64,000 bases of DNA from Rhodamnia argentea (Eukaryota > Streptophyta > Magnoliopsida > Myrtales > Myrtaceae): positions 6,386,001-6,450,000 of the forward strand of contig NC_063150.1 of the NCBI RefSeq assembly GCF_020921035.1, written 5' to 3'. Position 1 is the first letter of the stretch; every line of letters begins with the position of its first letter. This document shows positions 46,265-57,125 of this stretch, piece by piece. The notes under the pieces are model-generated. The model saw only the letters and a program-made list of their open reading frames with translations. It ran no database searches and was not told where the DNA came from. Position numbers and translations under genes: made by a program.

Positions 46265-47552
46265 ATGGTTGAAGAAAACTATGTGGCCATGGTTTCAACC
46301 AAGTTTTCGAACTTGAATATTTCCGAAAAGGTTAAGGATTCTGTAGCCATGATTTCTGAAATCAATTTTGCCACTGTCGAATCTACTTGGTGGGTCGATT
46401 CTGGTGCAAATGTGCACATATGCAAGGATCAATCAATGTTTAAGCACTTTGAAGAGATTGTTGAAGTGCATCTTCAAGAGATTGAGATGGCAAATAAAAC
46501 TCTTGCAAAGGTTGCTGGAAAAGGCACTGTCATTTTAGATTTTACTTCCGGAAAGAATGTTTCTCTTGTTAATGTACTATTTGTACCCGAAATTAGGAGA
46601 AATCTGGGTTCCGTTGATCCGCTTTGTAAAAGGGGGTTTCGGGTTTTGTTTGAGTTCGATAAGGTTATCTTGTCGAAGAATGGGCTGTTTGTGGGAAAGG
46701 GTTACGCCAATGATGGCATGTATCAATTGAGTATCAATAATAATATTGTGTCTTTTCGCTTACGTTGTTGATTCTTCTCATTTATAGCATAATCGATTGG
46801 CACATTTAAATTTTCGCTATTTACGGAATATGAAAAAGTTAGACTTGATAAATTTTAATGGAGAATTTGATAAATGTGAAATCTGTGTTAAGTCCAAGTT
46901 AACAAAGAAATCATTTCCTAGTGTTAAGAGAAATTCAAATGTATTAGATTTGGTGCATAGTGACATATGTGAATTCAATGGCATGATAACACGTGGTGGT
47001 AAAAGGTATTTCATTACCTTTGTGAATGACTGCAGTAGATACTTATATGTCTATCTCCTAAGATCAAAGGATGAGGCGTTTACTATGTTTAAAAAATATA
47101 ATGCTGAAGTGGAAAATCAATTAAAAAGGAAAATTAAAGTCCTACGTTCAAATAGAGGCGGAGAATATTTCCTAAATGATTTGTCAGCCTTTTGTGAAGA
47201 ACATGGTATTATTCACCAAGTTTCGGCACCGTACACTCCACAACAAAACGGTTTGGCTGAAAGAAAGAATAGGTCTTTAGGAGAAATGATTAATTGTATG
47301 CTTTCGAATTCAAAGCTACCAATTAATCTTTGGGGAGAGGCATTGCTTACTACATGTTATATTCATAATAGGATACCATCCAAGAAAAATAACATCAGTC
47401 CATATGAAGTTTGGAAAGGCAGAAAACCAAACTTGTCACATATTAAAGTGTGGGGGTGTTTGGCATATTACCAAATACCGGATCCTAAGAGAACAAAACT
47501 TGGTCCTAGAGCTATGAAAAGTGTATTTATTGGATATGCTGAGAACAATAAA
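46265..47552 (+). pseudogene. copia protease and integrase, broken
   Basis: The protease active site WWVDSGANVHIC is near 46390. A frameshift near 46755 and a TAG at 46785 precede the integrase zinc-binding region (HNRLAHLNF.. CEICVKSK). The catalytic core shows the first Asp (LVHSDICEF) and the Glu (NGLAERKNR). The second Asp position is Asn (RSNRGGEYF, codon 47151-47153), so integrase would be inactive. Coding is cut at 47552 by an insertion. Confidence 0.88.
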
Positions 47553-48353
47553 GACAGGCCTCTTTATACCGGCCATGATGTTGCACCTCACTAAAATGGT
47601 GAAGGACAAAGTCGTGTCTATGGCCCCCATCCGTGACAACCCTCGAAATAGAAGCATACAGAGGAATTGGACCCTTTCTCCCACCATTTTCGCAGAAAGC
47701 TGAGCTTGCATTTACACCTCCATGGACCAAGGCTAGGCTACATTCTCCAGCTCGTTTGTTGCATTTTCTTCCCACCGACTCATATATCCGTGGGTATACG
47801 GTGCTGAATGCGCATATCCCTCCCGCTAGGGCTGGTCTTCTCGGAGGTTTGTTCCAAATGAAGCTTATGGGTGCTGTGGATCACCGCCTTTATGTTGTGT
47901 CAACTCACAGCCCTTCCTCCACGTACCACCGGTGCTGAATGCCTCGGTGCAGCTGGTCCACTTCTGTCTTGCTGCGGCTATAGCAAGTTTTTGGAGTTTG
48001 GTTTTGGAGCTACTCATCCTCGGTTCCAGGATCTTGCTAGTTCGGGTGTATTGGGGCGTTTGGTTTTTCCTCGCTTTCGGTATTTCCACGCCTTTTGTTG
48101 CTGTTCTTTTCTCTTTATTTGTGTCGCCTTTTTGTAATCTTGTATTCCGCTGCCCTCTCCCTTGCGGTCCGCTTGCCGACGGGTATTGCGTCCAATACAT
48201 TCGCATGTATCTTGCAACCGGATCACCGTTGAACCATCTCGCGCACCGACGGCGCCATTTATGGTTCATGGTTTTTGTGTGTCCGGTTCTCTTCTTGTAC
48301 CTAGTCCTTTTGGAAAGTTCAATACATTCTTACCTTACCAAAAAAAAAAAATA
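47553..48353 (+). mobile_element. Poly(A)-tailed insertion in the copia element, LINE-like
   Basis: About 800 bp foreign to copia, interrupting the integrase frame. It ends TTACCTTACC followed by an A-rich tail. AATAAA lies at both junctions (47547-47552 and 48354-48359), compatible with a short TSD. No reverse transcriptase domain is visible. The 3' end looks like that of a 5'-truncated plant LINE. A SINE or retrocopy is possible. Confidence 0.6.
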
Positions 48354-48359
48354 AATAAA

Positions 48360-50232
48360 GCTTATAGGCTTCTTGATTTAGATTCAAATGTCATTGTAGA
48401 ATCAAGAGATGTTGAATTCTTCGAGAATAAGTATTCTACGGATTCTGAAGTTATTGAGAATAATGCTCAAATACAAGATACAAATAATTCGGAACCCATA
48501 GAAACACACGTAGATTTTCATGAGAAAATAACAAATGATTATGAAATCGTGATTGAACCTAGGAGAAGCACTAGAGCAAGAAAATCAAAGGATTTTGATC
48601 CAGATTTTATCACTCATGTTTTCCTCGTAGAAGGAGACAGAGATAATAATGTGGTAAATAAATACCCCCAAATATTAAATTTAGAAGATGATCCTAAAAT
48701 TTTTAGTGATGCTATGTCTTCTAGAGATGCTTCCTTTTGGAAAGAAGCTATAGATGATGAAATGGACTCGATCATGTCCAACAATACTTGAGTATTGGCA
48801 GATTTACCAAAAGGATCTAAATTTATTGGGTGCAAATGGGTTTTCAGAAGAAAATACAATTTCGATGGTACTGTCCAAGCTTTTAAGGCTAGGTTAGTAG
48901 CTAAAGGGTATAGGCAAAAAGAAGGAATAGATTATTTTGATACTTATGCTCATGTAGCACGTATAACATCTATTTGAATTCTTTTTGCTCTAGCATCCAT
49001 TTATGATCTTTGTGTTCATCAAATGGATGTTAAAACCGTTTTCTTAAATGGAGATTTAAATGAGGAAATTTACATGGAACAACTAGAGGGTTTTGTTCTT
49101 TCTGGAAATGAGAGGAAAGTATGTAAAATTGGTCAAATCTCTTTATGGGCTTAAGCAAGCATTAAAGTAGTGGCATGAGAAATTTGATTTAGTTATATTA
49201 TCTAATGGTTTTAAGCATAATAGTGCTGATAAGTGTATTTATTCTAAATTCACTAAAGACAATGGTGTTCTAGTTTGCTTATATGTTGATGATATGCTTA
49301 TCTTTGGAACTAATATGGCCGGAGTCATTAACACTAAGAAGTATCTAACTTCAAATTTCAAAATGAAAAACTTGGGCGAAGTAGATACTATCTTAGGTAT
49401 TAAAGTTAAAAAACATAGTGGGGGTTATTCCTTAAGCCAATGTGATTATGTTGAGAAAATATTAAATAAATTTAAACATCTTGGTTTCAAAGAAACAAGT
49501 ACTCCATATGATATTAGTGTCAAATTAAATTATAATATTGGTAGAACAGTAGCACAACTTGAATATGCAAGTGCTATAGGGTCTTTAATGTATGCGATGC
49601 ATTGTACTAGACCCGATATTGCTTTTTCCGTATGCAAGTTGAGTAGATACACTAGCAATTCAAATATAGAACATTGGAATGCAATTACTAGAATTTTTGG
49701 TTATCTTAAGAGAACTAAAAATTTGGGATTGTTCTATAACAATTATCCGGCAATATTAGAAGGATACACCGATGCTAGTTGGATTTCTAGTGTGGGAGAT
49801 AAACATTTTACTTATGGATGAATCTTCATGTTAGGTGGATGTGTTGTTTCTTGGGCGAGCAAGAAACAAACATGCATAGCTCACTCAACTATGGAATCCG
49901 AATTTATTGCTTTAGCAACAAGTGGGAAAGAAGTTGAATGGATAAGAAATTTGTTGATAGACATCAAATTATGGCCTAGTCTTATGCCTCCTATTGCTAT
50001 TCATTGTGACGGTTAAGCTACTTTAGCAAAGGCTTATAGTAGCATTTATAATGGTAAGTCTAGACATATCAGTCTAAAACATGAGTACGTGATACAATTG
50101 ATTCATGATGGTACCATAACAATTGTTTACGTGAGGTCAAGCAAGAATCTAGCGGATCCTTTTATAAAGGCTCTAACAAGAGATGTGGTAAAGGCGATCT
50201 CAAAAGAAATGGGGCTGAAACCCTTTGATTAA
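48360..50232 (+). pseudogene. copia reverse transcriptase and RNase H, broken
   Basis: Reverse transcriptase motifs: [20 protein letters not shown], and the catalytic CLYVDDML near 49277-49300. RNase H shows [16 protein letters not shown] and a C-terminal KNLADP. Stops occur at 48789, 48975, 49168, 49819 and 50014, and there is a one-base shift near 49128 before SLYGLKQ. Confidence 0.92.
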
Positions 50233-50810
50233 AATCACCAGTAATGGTAACCCGACCTAATACTAGCGCATCACTAGTTATAAGGTTTAATGGGTAAAAA
50301 CAAATTACTGAAAGTGATTGTTTGATATTGACATTAGCCTAGACATGAGAAGTCGGTATCGCTTGTTACGTTTTAGAAGCTGAGTTATACTCTTAATGAA
50401 GTATAATACGATTTAGAAGCGTGTTTATTAGTAACAGAAACACGTAGTAATACTTCACCTATATGGGCTAAGAAGTGATGCCGCTTTTTACGAAAGTTGG
50501 GGTTACTTTCTAGAGAGCTTATGAAACAAAAACAAGCATAAAGCCATAATAGTGTTGAGTAATTATGAACTTCTCGCAGAAACAAGACGTCGGTATATGT
50601 GCGGTATGTCCGATTCTATTATTTAGAGTAACAAGTTCAAAGCCAAGCTACTTGTAACTTTGACAAAATTTTGAGATACTTGTACTAAATAGAGGTTTAA
50701 CTCGAAAGAGACCTTTATGTAGGTATATTAATCTCATGGAAATGTTGGCTGTAATTTTTTTATTTTTTTTAAATTATTTTTAATTTTGTTTTACAAAAAA
50801 AGTGGGGGAT

Positions 50811-51451
50811 TGTTGGTGGTTTGTTTGTAAAACAAACGAAGATGTGTCTTGTCTCACTTGACAGTTATTTTATTTGTTCAATTGATGAAAGGATACAAAG
50901 GTCGTGTCTATTCAATTGGCGATTATTTTCTAAAACACTCTTACAACCTTTGGAGTATTTGTGTCTATTCGAAAATAACTACCGATTCAAACATGAAAAG
51001 GTATGATTGAACGTATAGTTTCGAACATGAAGAGATATGTTTGAACTATCGGTTATTAGACATGAAGAGTTACAATTTAAAAAAAAAAAAAACTGCTTCG
51101 AACAATGAAAAGGTGTGTGAGAATTAACACCTTTTTGGACTCGAAAATGTGTGTTCTTTTCTCATTATATATTCAACCATTCTGCTCATTATTTACAACT
51201 TCTAATTTCAATTTTCATCCTTTCCAAATAAGAGAAATACAGCCTTCGTTTCCAATTGTTTCCTAGAGAGTTCTCGGAGAAATATTAGAATTGCTATCTA
51301 ATATTCTCGCTTGAGACTCTGTTGTATTCTAGAGGATTTTTGCCGAAAACCATTAGCAATGTTGTGGGGCAAATAATTCCTTAAAGAAAGTGTTATCACG
51401 CGTCAGAGTCCGATTCCTTTGTTCATCCTATTTGACCATATTTTACCAACA
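50811..51451 (+). repeat. Right LTR of the copia element
   Basis: 641 bp, bounded by the purine tract on the left and the GTTAG duplication on the right. It differs from the left LTR by scattered substitutions and the missing 56-bp duplication. Confidence 0.95.
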
Positions 51452-51456
51452 GTTAG

Positions 51457-51583
51457 CTTCCCCGGGATAGAATTCCACGACAACTCCTTTAAGTTGGGCC
51501 AAGAGACCCACGCATTCATTAACTACTTGCTGCTTGCTTAGTGTGAAACAAGCAAAAATCAAACTTGTGAACTTTTCCCCAGG
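51457..51583 (-). pseudogene. RNase H-like retroelement fragment (proximal part)
   Basis: Upstream half of the interrupted RNase H-like sequence (minus-strand VVNECVGLLAQLKG..EFYPGEA), which resumes at 44661 on the far side of the copia element. It also borders the Pack-MULE at 51593. Confidence 0.45.
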
Positions 51584-51821
51584 TAGATAATAGAGAAAAT
51601 TTCAAAAAAGGGCCTCGAGTGCTCTTAATTTCTCAAAAAAAGGCTCGAAGTAAATTTTATTTCAAACAAGGGCCTCAAGTGTCCTCCTTGTTTCAAAAGA
51701 GGACCTAATAAGGGATATTTTCGTCTTTTGCATTTTAAAATCTGTTCTTTTTTAATTTTCCCGTGTTCTTTTACTTTTCTTTTTCTTATTCCTTTCCTTT
51801 CTCCTCTCCCCTCTCCCACCC

Positions 51822-52275
51822 ATCATGGGCTTCAGCTTCTCTTCAATTGTGGGCATCAGCTTACCCTCTCCTCCGAACGTCCTTGAGCAGCACCAAATCA
51901 ATAATCAACCCAACTTAGAAAAAAATCGGCAAACGTTCGACGAGAAGCAAGAACCACCCAACGCTTGCTGGAAAAATCAAGAGCCGAAAAGAAAACCGTC
52001 ATGCCCCGCACTTGGTGAGGAACTCCGAAATGGGGTGGTGAGAACAGAGGATCGGAGACTTCTCGCCCTGGCGATACGAGCAACATCCGACGGGAGGTCC
52101 TCATAGGTGATCACGGGTATGGTCTTCTTGAAGGACTCGCGATCGGTCTAGCCATCAAGGCCATGGCGGCGCATGTACTCGACGCGAGCATTGCGGGCGG
52201 GGGTCTCGGCAAGGACCCACCTCGGGACCTCATCGATGGCTGTGACTACCTTGATGAACTGGAGGGCCTTCTTAT
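51822..52275 (-). pseudogene. Captured GH3 acyl-acid amido synthetase fragment with retained intron
   Basis: The minus strand reads ALQFIKVVTAIDEVPRWVLA, ETPARNARVEYMRRHGLDG, a stop, then DRESFKKTIPVITYEDLPSD. After a frame change comes GEKSPILCSHHPISEFLTKC, and about 125 bp later FGGEGKLMPTIEEKLKPMM. This is the N-terminal region of the GH3 family (amino-acid conjugation of auxin or jasmonate), in order. The 125-bp gap (about 52006-51882, ending AAG) sits where GH3 genes have an intron before SGTSGGERKLMPTIEE. Stops and frameshifts make it non-functional. Confidence 0.85.
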
Positions 52276-52567
52276 TGTTGTCGGGGAGGTTGTGGTCGGA
52301 TGGGAGTTGAGTGGGTAGGAGATGGAGACGAGGGAGGCGTAGAAGGGGTTGGATCGGAGGGTGACATAAGAGCAGCAGGAGTTGCGGAGGCCGTTGAAGG
52401 CGAAGCCCTCGGTGAAGTTGTCGTTGGTGGTGTCCTCGCTGGCGAGTTGCTTGTTGTTGATGTACACTTGCTGAGAGAGGAGGAGGCGAGCTTGGTGGAG
52501 GAGGAGGAGGAAGAAGATGGAGAAGAAGGAGGAGGGAGCGTAGAGAGAGACCGTGGACTCTATGGAT
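52275..52567 (-). pseudogene. Captured LysM receptor-like kinase N-terminus
   Basis: The minus-strand frame reads ESTVSLYAPSSFFSIFFLLL then HQARLLSQQVYINNKQLASE, NGLRNSCCSYVTLRSNPFYA and SLVSISYPLNS. This fits the signal peptide and first LysM region of LYK4/LYK5/NFR5-type receptors (xQQxYxNNxQL...C.SYxTFRSxPPYxTxxSIxxLLN). The codon before ESTV is ATA where a start would be expected. No kinase domain is present; the fragment runs straight into GH3 sequence. Confidence 0.75.
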
Positions 52568-52879
52568 TCCTCTATTGCTCAAAAATCAAAATAAGAATTG
52601 GAGTTGTTGGAGGAGGAAGAGGAAGATGATGACGGGGAGTCGAGGACGACCTGCAATGAAGGAAGGAGAAAAAAAGGGAAAAGGAAGGAAAAAAAATAAA
52701 GAAAGGAAAAATGGGAAAAAATTAGAAAATGTAAAAAGACAAAAACACCCTTACCGAGGCCCTTTTTTGAAACCAACAAGGCACTTCGGACCCTTATTTG
52801 AAACAAGGTCTACTTCATGCCCTTTTCTAAAAAAACTAGAATACTTGATTCCCTTTTTTGAAAATTTCCCTAGATAATA

Positions 52880-54965
52880 TTATCTTGTTCATTATTTTTG
52901 ACTTTGGCATATCAACTTGGTCGCTGTAACCCAAAAGTTCACATCATCATCATCGTAGCTATTTAACTTCGACCAAAAAAAAAAAAAAGTCATCGCTATT
53001 AAACAGTTGGTAACTAGCTATTTACTTTACTCTCTTACTATCGCAAAATCATTGAAAAAATTATCGAAAAGGTGCTAAATATATTGTACCTATGCTAATT
53101 CAGTCATAAATCTTTTAATTTGGCAAATTTAGTCTTAAACCTTTTAGCGATTTACCAATTCAATCCTAAACTTTGTAATTGTACTAATTTAATCCTGAAC
53201 ATTTTGACGATTTGTTAATTTAATCATTCCGATCAATTTTGACCGAAAACAATCGATGTAGCGGTCTAGTCGGCGTTGTCTATTTTACGTAGCACGGCTA
53301 AGATTGCCATGAACAATTTTTTTTTTGTTTAACTTTTCTTGAAGTTTTTATGTTTTATTTTACTTTCTTATTTCTTAATCTTGGGCCGGCGAGGGCCGAT
53401 AACCCTCACCTGGTCGGCCACGGTGTCTGGGACGCTATCCTTTTGGATAGTTTTAATCTTCGTCGCACCTTCTACACTTCGAGAGTAACAGCACTCATTG
53501 CGGCGATATCCACAGGACCACAGCCATTACTCATCAGCATCGATTTTCAGTCGGAGCAACAGAGCAAGGCCCATTGCAGGAGGCAGACGCACTCTTGCGG
53601 TGCAGGCAATCATCATGTTCCCGAAAGGATAAGCCTTCGCCCATCCCCCATCTCCCTCCTTTTCCAGGAGTTCACACCGCATGTGAGCTGTGCTTGAACA
53701 GTTGGAATCGAGTAGTGGGGGAGAGGGAAATGGGGAGAATGCAGAGCCACTCCTGGGAAAAAATAGTCAGAGAACCCCATGATTGATCAAAGGAAGTGTC
53801 CAAACATTAATTACATGGAAACCATCGAAAAACTAAAGGTCAAGAACATGGACCCTGAAGAGGCCAAGTCTCTCGGAACATGTTCCTGTCGTCCCATGTG
53901 AAGGGCGTGTGTGAACCTGGGTCGCGAACAGGACCCAGCTCGGGCTGTGGTCTTTGCGTTCAGAACCCAGACAGACCAGACCCATCATGTGGGAGGCTTG
54001 AGCAGAGAAGGTATTGACAAACTTCACGTCAATACGAGCGAGAAACAGGGTGACGCACTGACCCTTGACAAATTGACATTCCCAATAAATGCGTGGCCCT
54101 AGAAGGCCCAAATCCACCACCAATCATCGCATCTCTGTTCCCCACTGCGCCCGAGCCATGATTGGATCGTGCATCGTGGGTCAGAATCGGCCATGCCTGG
54201 CCCTCTCTTCTCTTCTCTCTTCGCTCGTCCTCGTACCCCGTCAGAAGCGTGGGTCGAATAGAAAACGACCCGATTCAAATATGCTCATATCTATGTAGGT
54301 ACAAATTTAACACCCATACTCAATCCAATTTGATCCACTTTCCCATGACACTCTCGTATTTAATCAAATCTAGAAATATTCATACTTAAATTGAAATGAG
54401 ACTACGGAATAAGTAGGTGCGAGATCGATTGAAGACGAGAGAGAATGAAAAGAGAGTATAGAGGTGAATTGGCTCTAGATAGAATGTAAACTCGTTTACG
54501 ATCCATTTAATACTTATATTACGTTTAAACTCATTTGTGACCCAATCATTGAATATAATCAACCAAATATAACAATTTGACATATCATATACGAGTTAAG
54601 AAATGAATTTATGGTTCATTTTGATAAATTTACTCACCGCCATCTTCTCGTTTTGGGTTTCAAGTTGTCAACCCCATCGCATCACTTGTCTCGTGAGCCA
54701 CGGCATTGATGAATGAATCGCGCATGTGTTTGCCATAACTTCTTTACGAATGGGTCGAAAGTGTAGGACTGGCTCTCCCAAAATGTCGTACTTGAAGCTA
54801 CCCCAAGGAGCATGATCCCCCTCCCTCCATTATCTATCCAATGGATACTATCCATTGGGCGTTAATCATTGCGGTCTCTGTCGCTTTCCAAGAGTCCTAC
54901 ACTTCTTCGCCCGGGAAGGCTATTAAGATCAGCTTCACATATTGACAAGGGCGTTCTTTTGAGAA
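52880..54965. other. Intergenic with truncated repeats
   Basis: Near 53053-53255 lies a left terminus (GAAAAAATTATCGAAAAGGTG then repeated AATTCAGTC / AATTTAGTC words) of the family seen at 22436, without a right partner. 54290-54640 matches 56790-57120. Frames at 53350-54300 match no family I know. Confidence 0.4.
54290..54640 (+). repeat. Dispersed repeat, copy A
   Basis: Shares order and words with 56790-57120: CTTAAATTGAAATGAGA / CCAATTGAAGTGAGA, GAGATCGATTGAAGACG / CAAGATCGAGAACGAAG, TAGAGGTGAATTG / TAGAGGCGAGTTG, ATACGAGTTAAGAAATG / ATATGGATTAAGAAATG. The copies are diverged, in the same orientation, about 2.5 kb apart, and their function is unknown. Confidence 0.65.
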
Positions 54966-55295
54966 AGGTAAATAACATAAATGACTCATGAACTTTAATT
55001 TAATATGTAGTGATCTTTAACTTTTAAATTATGTAATGTCATCTTTAAAATTTTAATTTGTTTAATATAATTCATGTACTTTTGATATATATTTAATTTA
55101 GTTTTTGTAATGCATGAAAATGTTCAATGTGATCTTTAAATATTTTCATACAATTCAAAGTCTAGTGACCACATTAAACATGGACGGTATTTCACATTGA
55201 GCTAAAGTTGAAGGATCACGTTGAACAAATTTAAAGTTCAAAAGTAACATTATACATTGGGTCAAAATTTACGAATTATTTGTGTTATTAGTCCT
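54966..55295. mobile_element. Small fold-back MITE
   Basis: The arms AGGTAAATAACATAAATGAC and, reversed, AGGACTAATAACACAAATAA are inverted. Internal phrases (GTGATCTTTAAC.., GACCACATTAAACATG..) are mirrored. The flanks TTTTGAGAA and TTTTAGAA suggest a 9-bp TSD with one lost base. Same family as 58059-58336. Confidence 0.65.
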
Positions 55296-55304
55296 TTTTA
55301 GAAC

Positions 55305-56780
55305 TAGTCCTCCAAGTCCTTTCTCCATTAAATGTTCACGTGCTATCTACTTTTGCTAGTATGAATTTCCAACACGGGCAGTTTCTAGTCAAAATCAAAA
55401 TATATTATTTGAATTTCCAAAAATAAAAAAAAATCACGATAAGAATATATGTGAACCTAGGTGTAGACATTCGCATTTTGCGAAAACACTAAGTGTTTCA
55501 AATTTGAGAAAAAGTCAAAGTGCGTAAAGCGCGAGATTTGATTTAGTAGAAAGCGAAGCAAAGATCAATTCATACATAAGAAACCGGAGAAATCCGAAGG
55601 AACTCGATCTAGTTATCGCGTGCGGGCAAAGGAAGCTAAGCGGTGTTGGCTGAAAAATCTTACGCCGAACTAAAAGTAGATACTAAGGAGCTCATCATTC
55701 CATTCTGACTTAAAGAACGAACAGCAACCAAACCAAACTCGTTAGTCAAGTCTGAAGATTTATTGATAAATGAAACTTTCAATTTCGGCCTTTCATCTCC
55801 TTCTAGACTAGACTCGGACAAACATTTGAATTGAGGTTTTTCTTTATTTTTTTGTTTAAAAGAAGTAATCGAACTGAGAACGAGATTGAACGCATCTAAA
55901 ACGCGGCTAAACTATGCTAAGATGAAGTAAATGTTGTACATTACCTCATTGTGCTATAAGATGTTTATTACTTACTTGTTATCACATCAAAGTTTCCAAA
56001 GAATAAGGGCGGAAAATTGCATGTGTTTGGTTTGCCATGAAAGAGAGCAATTTTAGGGTCAAATTTCATCAGCTTTCCTTCTTCTAGCAGACATCTCTTA
56101 TGGGATCTTCAGCATTTGTATGTGATCAGCGTAATCAGCGGGAAATGACTCCGCTCGTGCCAAAGAAGATTTCAACGCGCACGAACTCTTTTTCTCACGT
56201 CATGTGGCATCGGAGTCTCGGTCCAAGTTCTTGGTACACTTTTTTCATGAATCATTTCCACATGTGGACGATGCTTCCCTCGGATGATTGTACTTAGCTT
56301 GAGTTCTACGGTCGTGGCTTTGAATCTAGCCGCTTTGCTTATTCCTACTGAGAAGAAATCTCTCAGTTCTTTTTCCCCCTTTTTCTTTTGGTTGTGAAAG
56401 CTTCATGCAAAAGCCGACTTCACTGATTGGGGCTCGAAAAGATCCCCGTGACTTGCAGCAAAAGTTTCACGAGGCTCACCACACTTTTTGATTCTCTCAG
56501 GTGTTTTGTCTCTTTAATATCTTTGCATTAGTATTATGTTTTAAACGCATGAACTCCTTGCTTCTTCGCTCAATGTGATTAGCATCGGCTTAATCGAGGT
56601 TCTATACTATGTTCTATTCACTTCTTTTCACCAATGAGGAAGAAAATAGCTAGCGATCGTCCAAAAGTTTTCATTCGTTCAAGATGGTCATGAGAGATCC
56701 ATGTAAACCCGTCAAATAGGTGGATCGGATCATAAATAGCTAGTGCGAACCAAATAGACCTAGTTGACCCATTTATAATC
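55305..56780. other. Intergenic, no gene recognised
   Basis: AT-rich. Short frames such as 56100-56297 have no family match. Confidence 0.35.
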
Positions 56781-56789
56781 CATTTGTGT

Positions 56790-57125
56790 GATATAAATCT
56801 AGTGATCAATATCCGATCCTACCCATGATCAGACCCATATTCTTTAAAAAAAAAATTCATATTTAACCTAATTTAGAAAAACTCATATTCCAATTGAAGT
56901 GAGAGTGCAAAGAGCAAATGCAAGATCGAGAACGAAGAAAGAGTCGTAGAGGCGAGTTGAGTTTAAGTAAACTGTAAACCCATTTATCACCTATTTAATA
57001 CTCATATTTTGTGTTAACCAATTTATGACATATCTATTCGAATATAACCCCTATAACAACTCGGCTCATCATATATGGATTAAGAAATGGATCTATGACT
57101 CATTTTAACAGATCTAGGTCCATGT
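56790..57125 (+). repeat. Dispersed repeat, copy B
   Basis: Second copy of the sequence at 54290-54640, same orientation. Both copies contain GTAAACTCGTTTAC / GTAAACCCATTTAT words and end in ATGACTCATTTTAACA / ATGGTTCATTTTGATA. Confidence 0.65.

Larger units (their letters stand above)
44667..51451 (+). mobile_element. Ty1/copia LTR retrotransposon, defective
   Basis: Complete boundaries: TSD GTTAG at 44662-44666 and 51452-51456; LTRs 44667-45363 and 50811-51451, starting TGTTGGTGG and ending TTTTACCAACA. Domain order gag, protease, integrase, reverse transcriptase, RNase H is that of Ty1/copia. A purine tract (AAAAAAAGTGGGGGA) precedes the right LTR. The coding region is broken by at least eight stops, at least two frameshifts and an approximately 800-bp insertion, so the element cannot act on its own. 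Confidence 0.97.
51593..52870 (-). mobile_element. Chimeric Pack-MULE carrying GH3 and LysM-receptor fragments
   Basis: The left end GAGAAAATTTCAAAAAAGGG and the right end reversed, GGGAAATTTTCAAAAAAGGG, lead terminal inverted repeats of about 150 bp. TAGATAATA flanks both sides (51584-51592 and 52871-52879), a perfect 9-bp TSD diagnostic of Mutator-like elements. The interior is not transposase. It holds two host-gene fragments in the same (minus) orientation: a LysM receptor kinase N-terminus (about 52567-52275) and a GH3 amido synthetase N-terminal region (about 52275-51822). It is therefore non-autonomous and gene-capturing. Confidence 0.9.

Noticed and set aside
47865..48354. Frames of 134 and 140 residues in the copia insertion
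   Set aside because: Opposite-strand and overlapping frames within a non-coding poly(A)-tailed insert. No reverse transcriptase or other motif.
52148..52582. 144-residue Pro/Leu/Gln-rich minus-strand protein
   Set aside because: Part of this frame is out of register with the LysM segment; it is a read-through of the captured chimera and not an independent gene.
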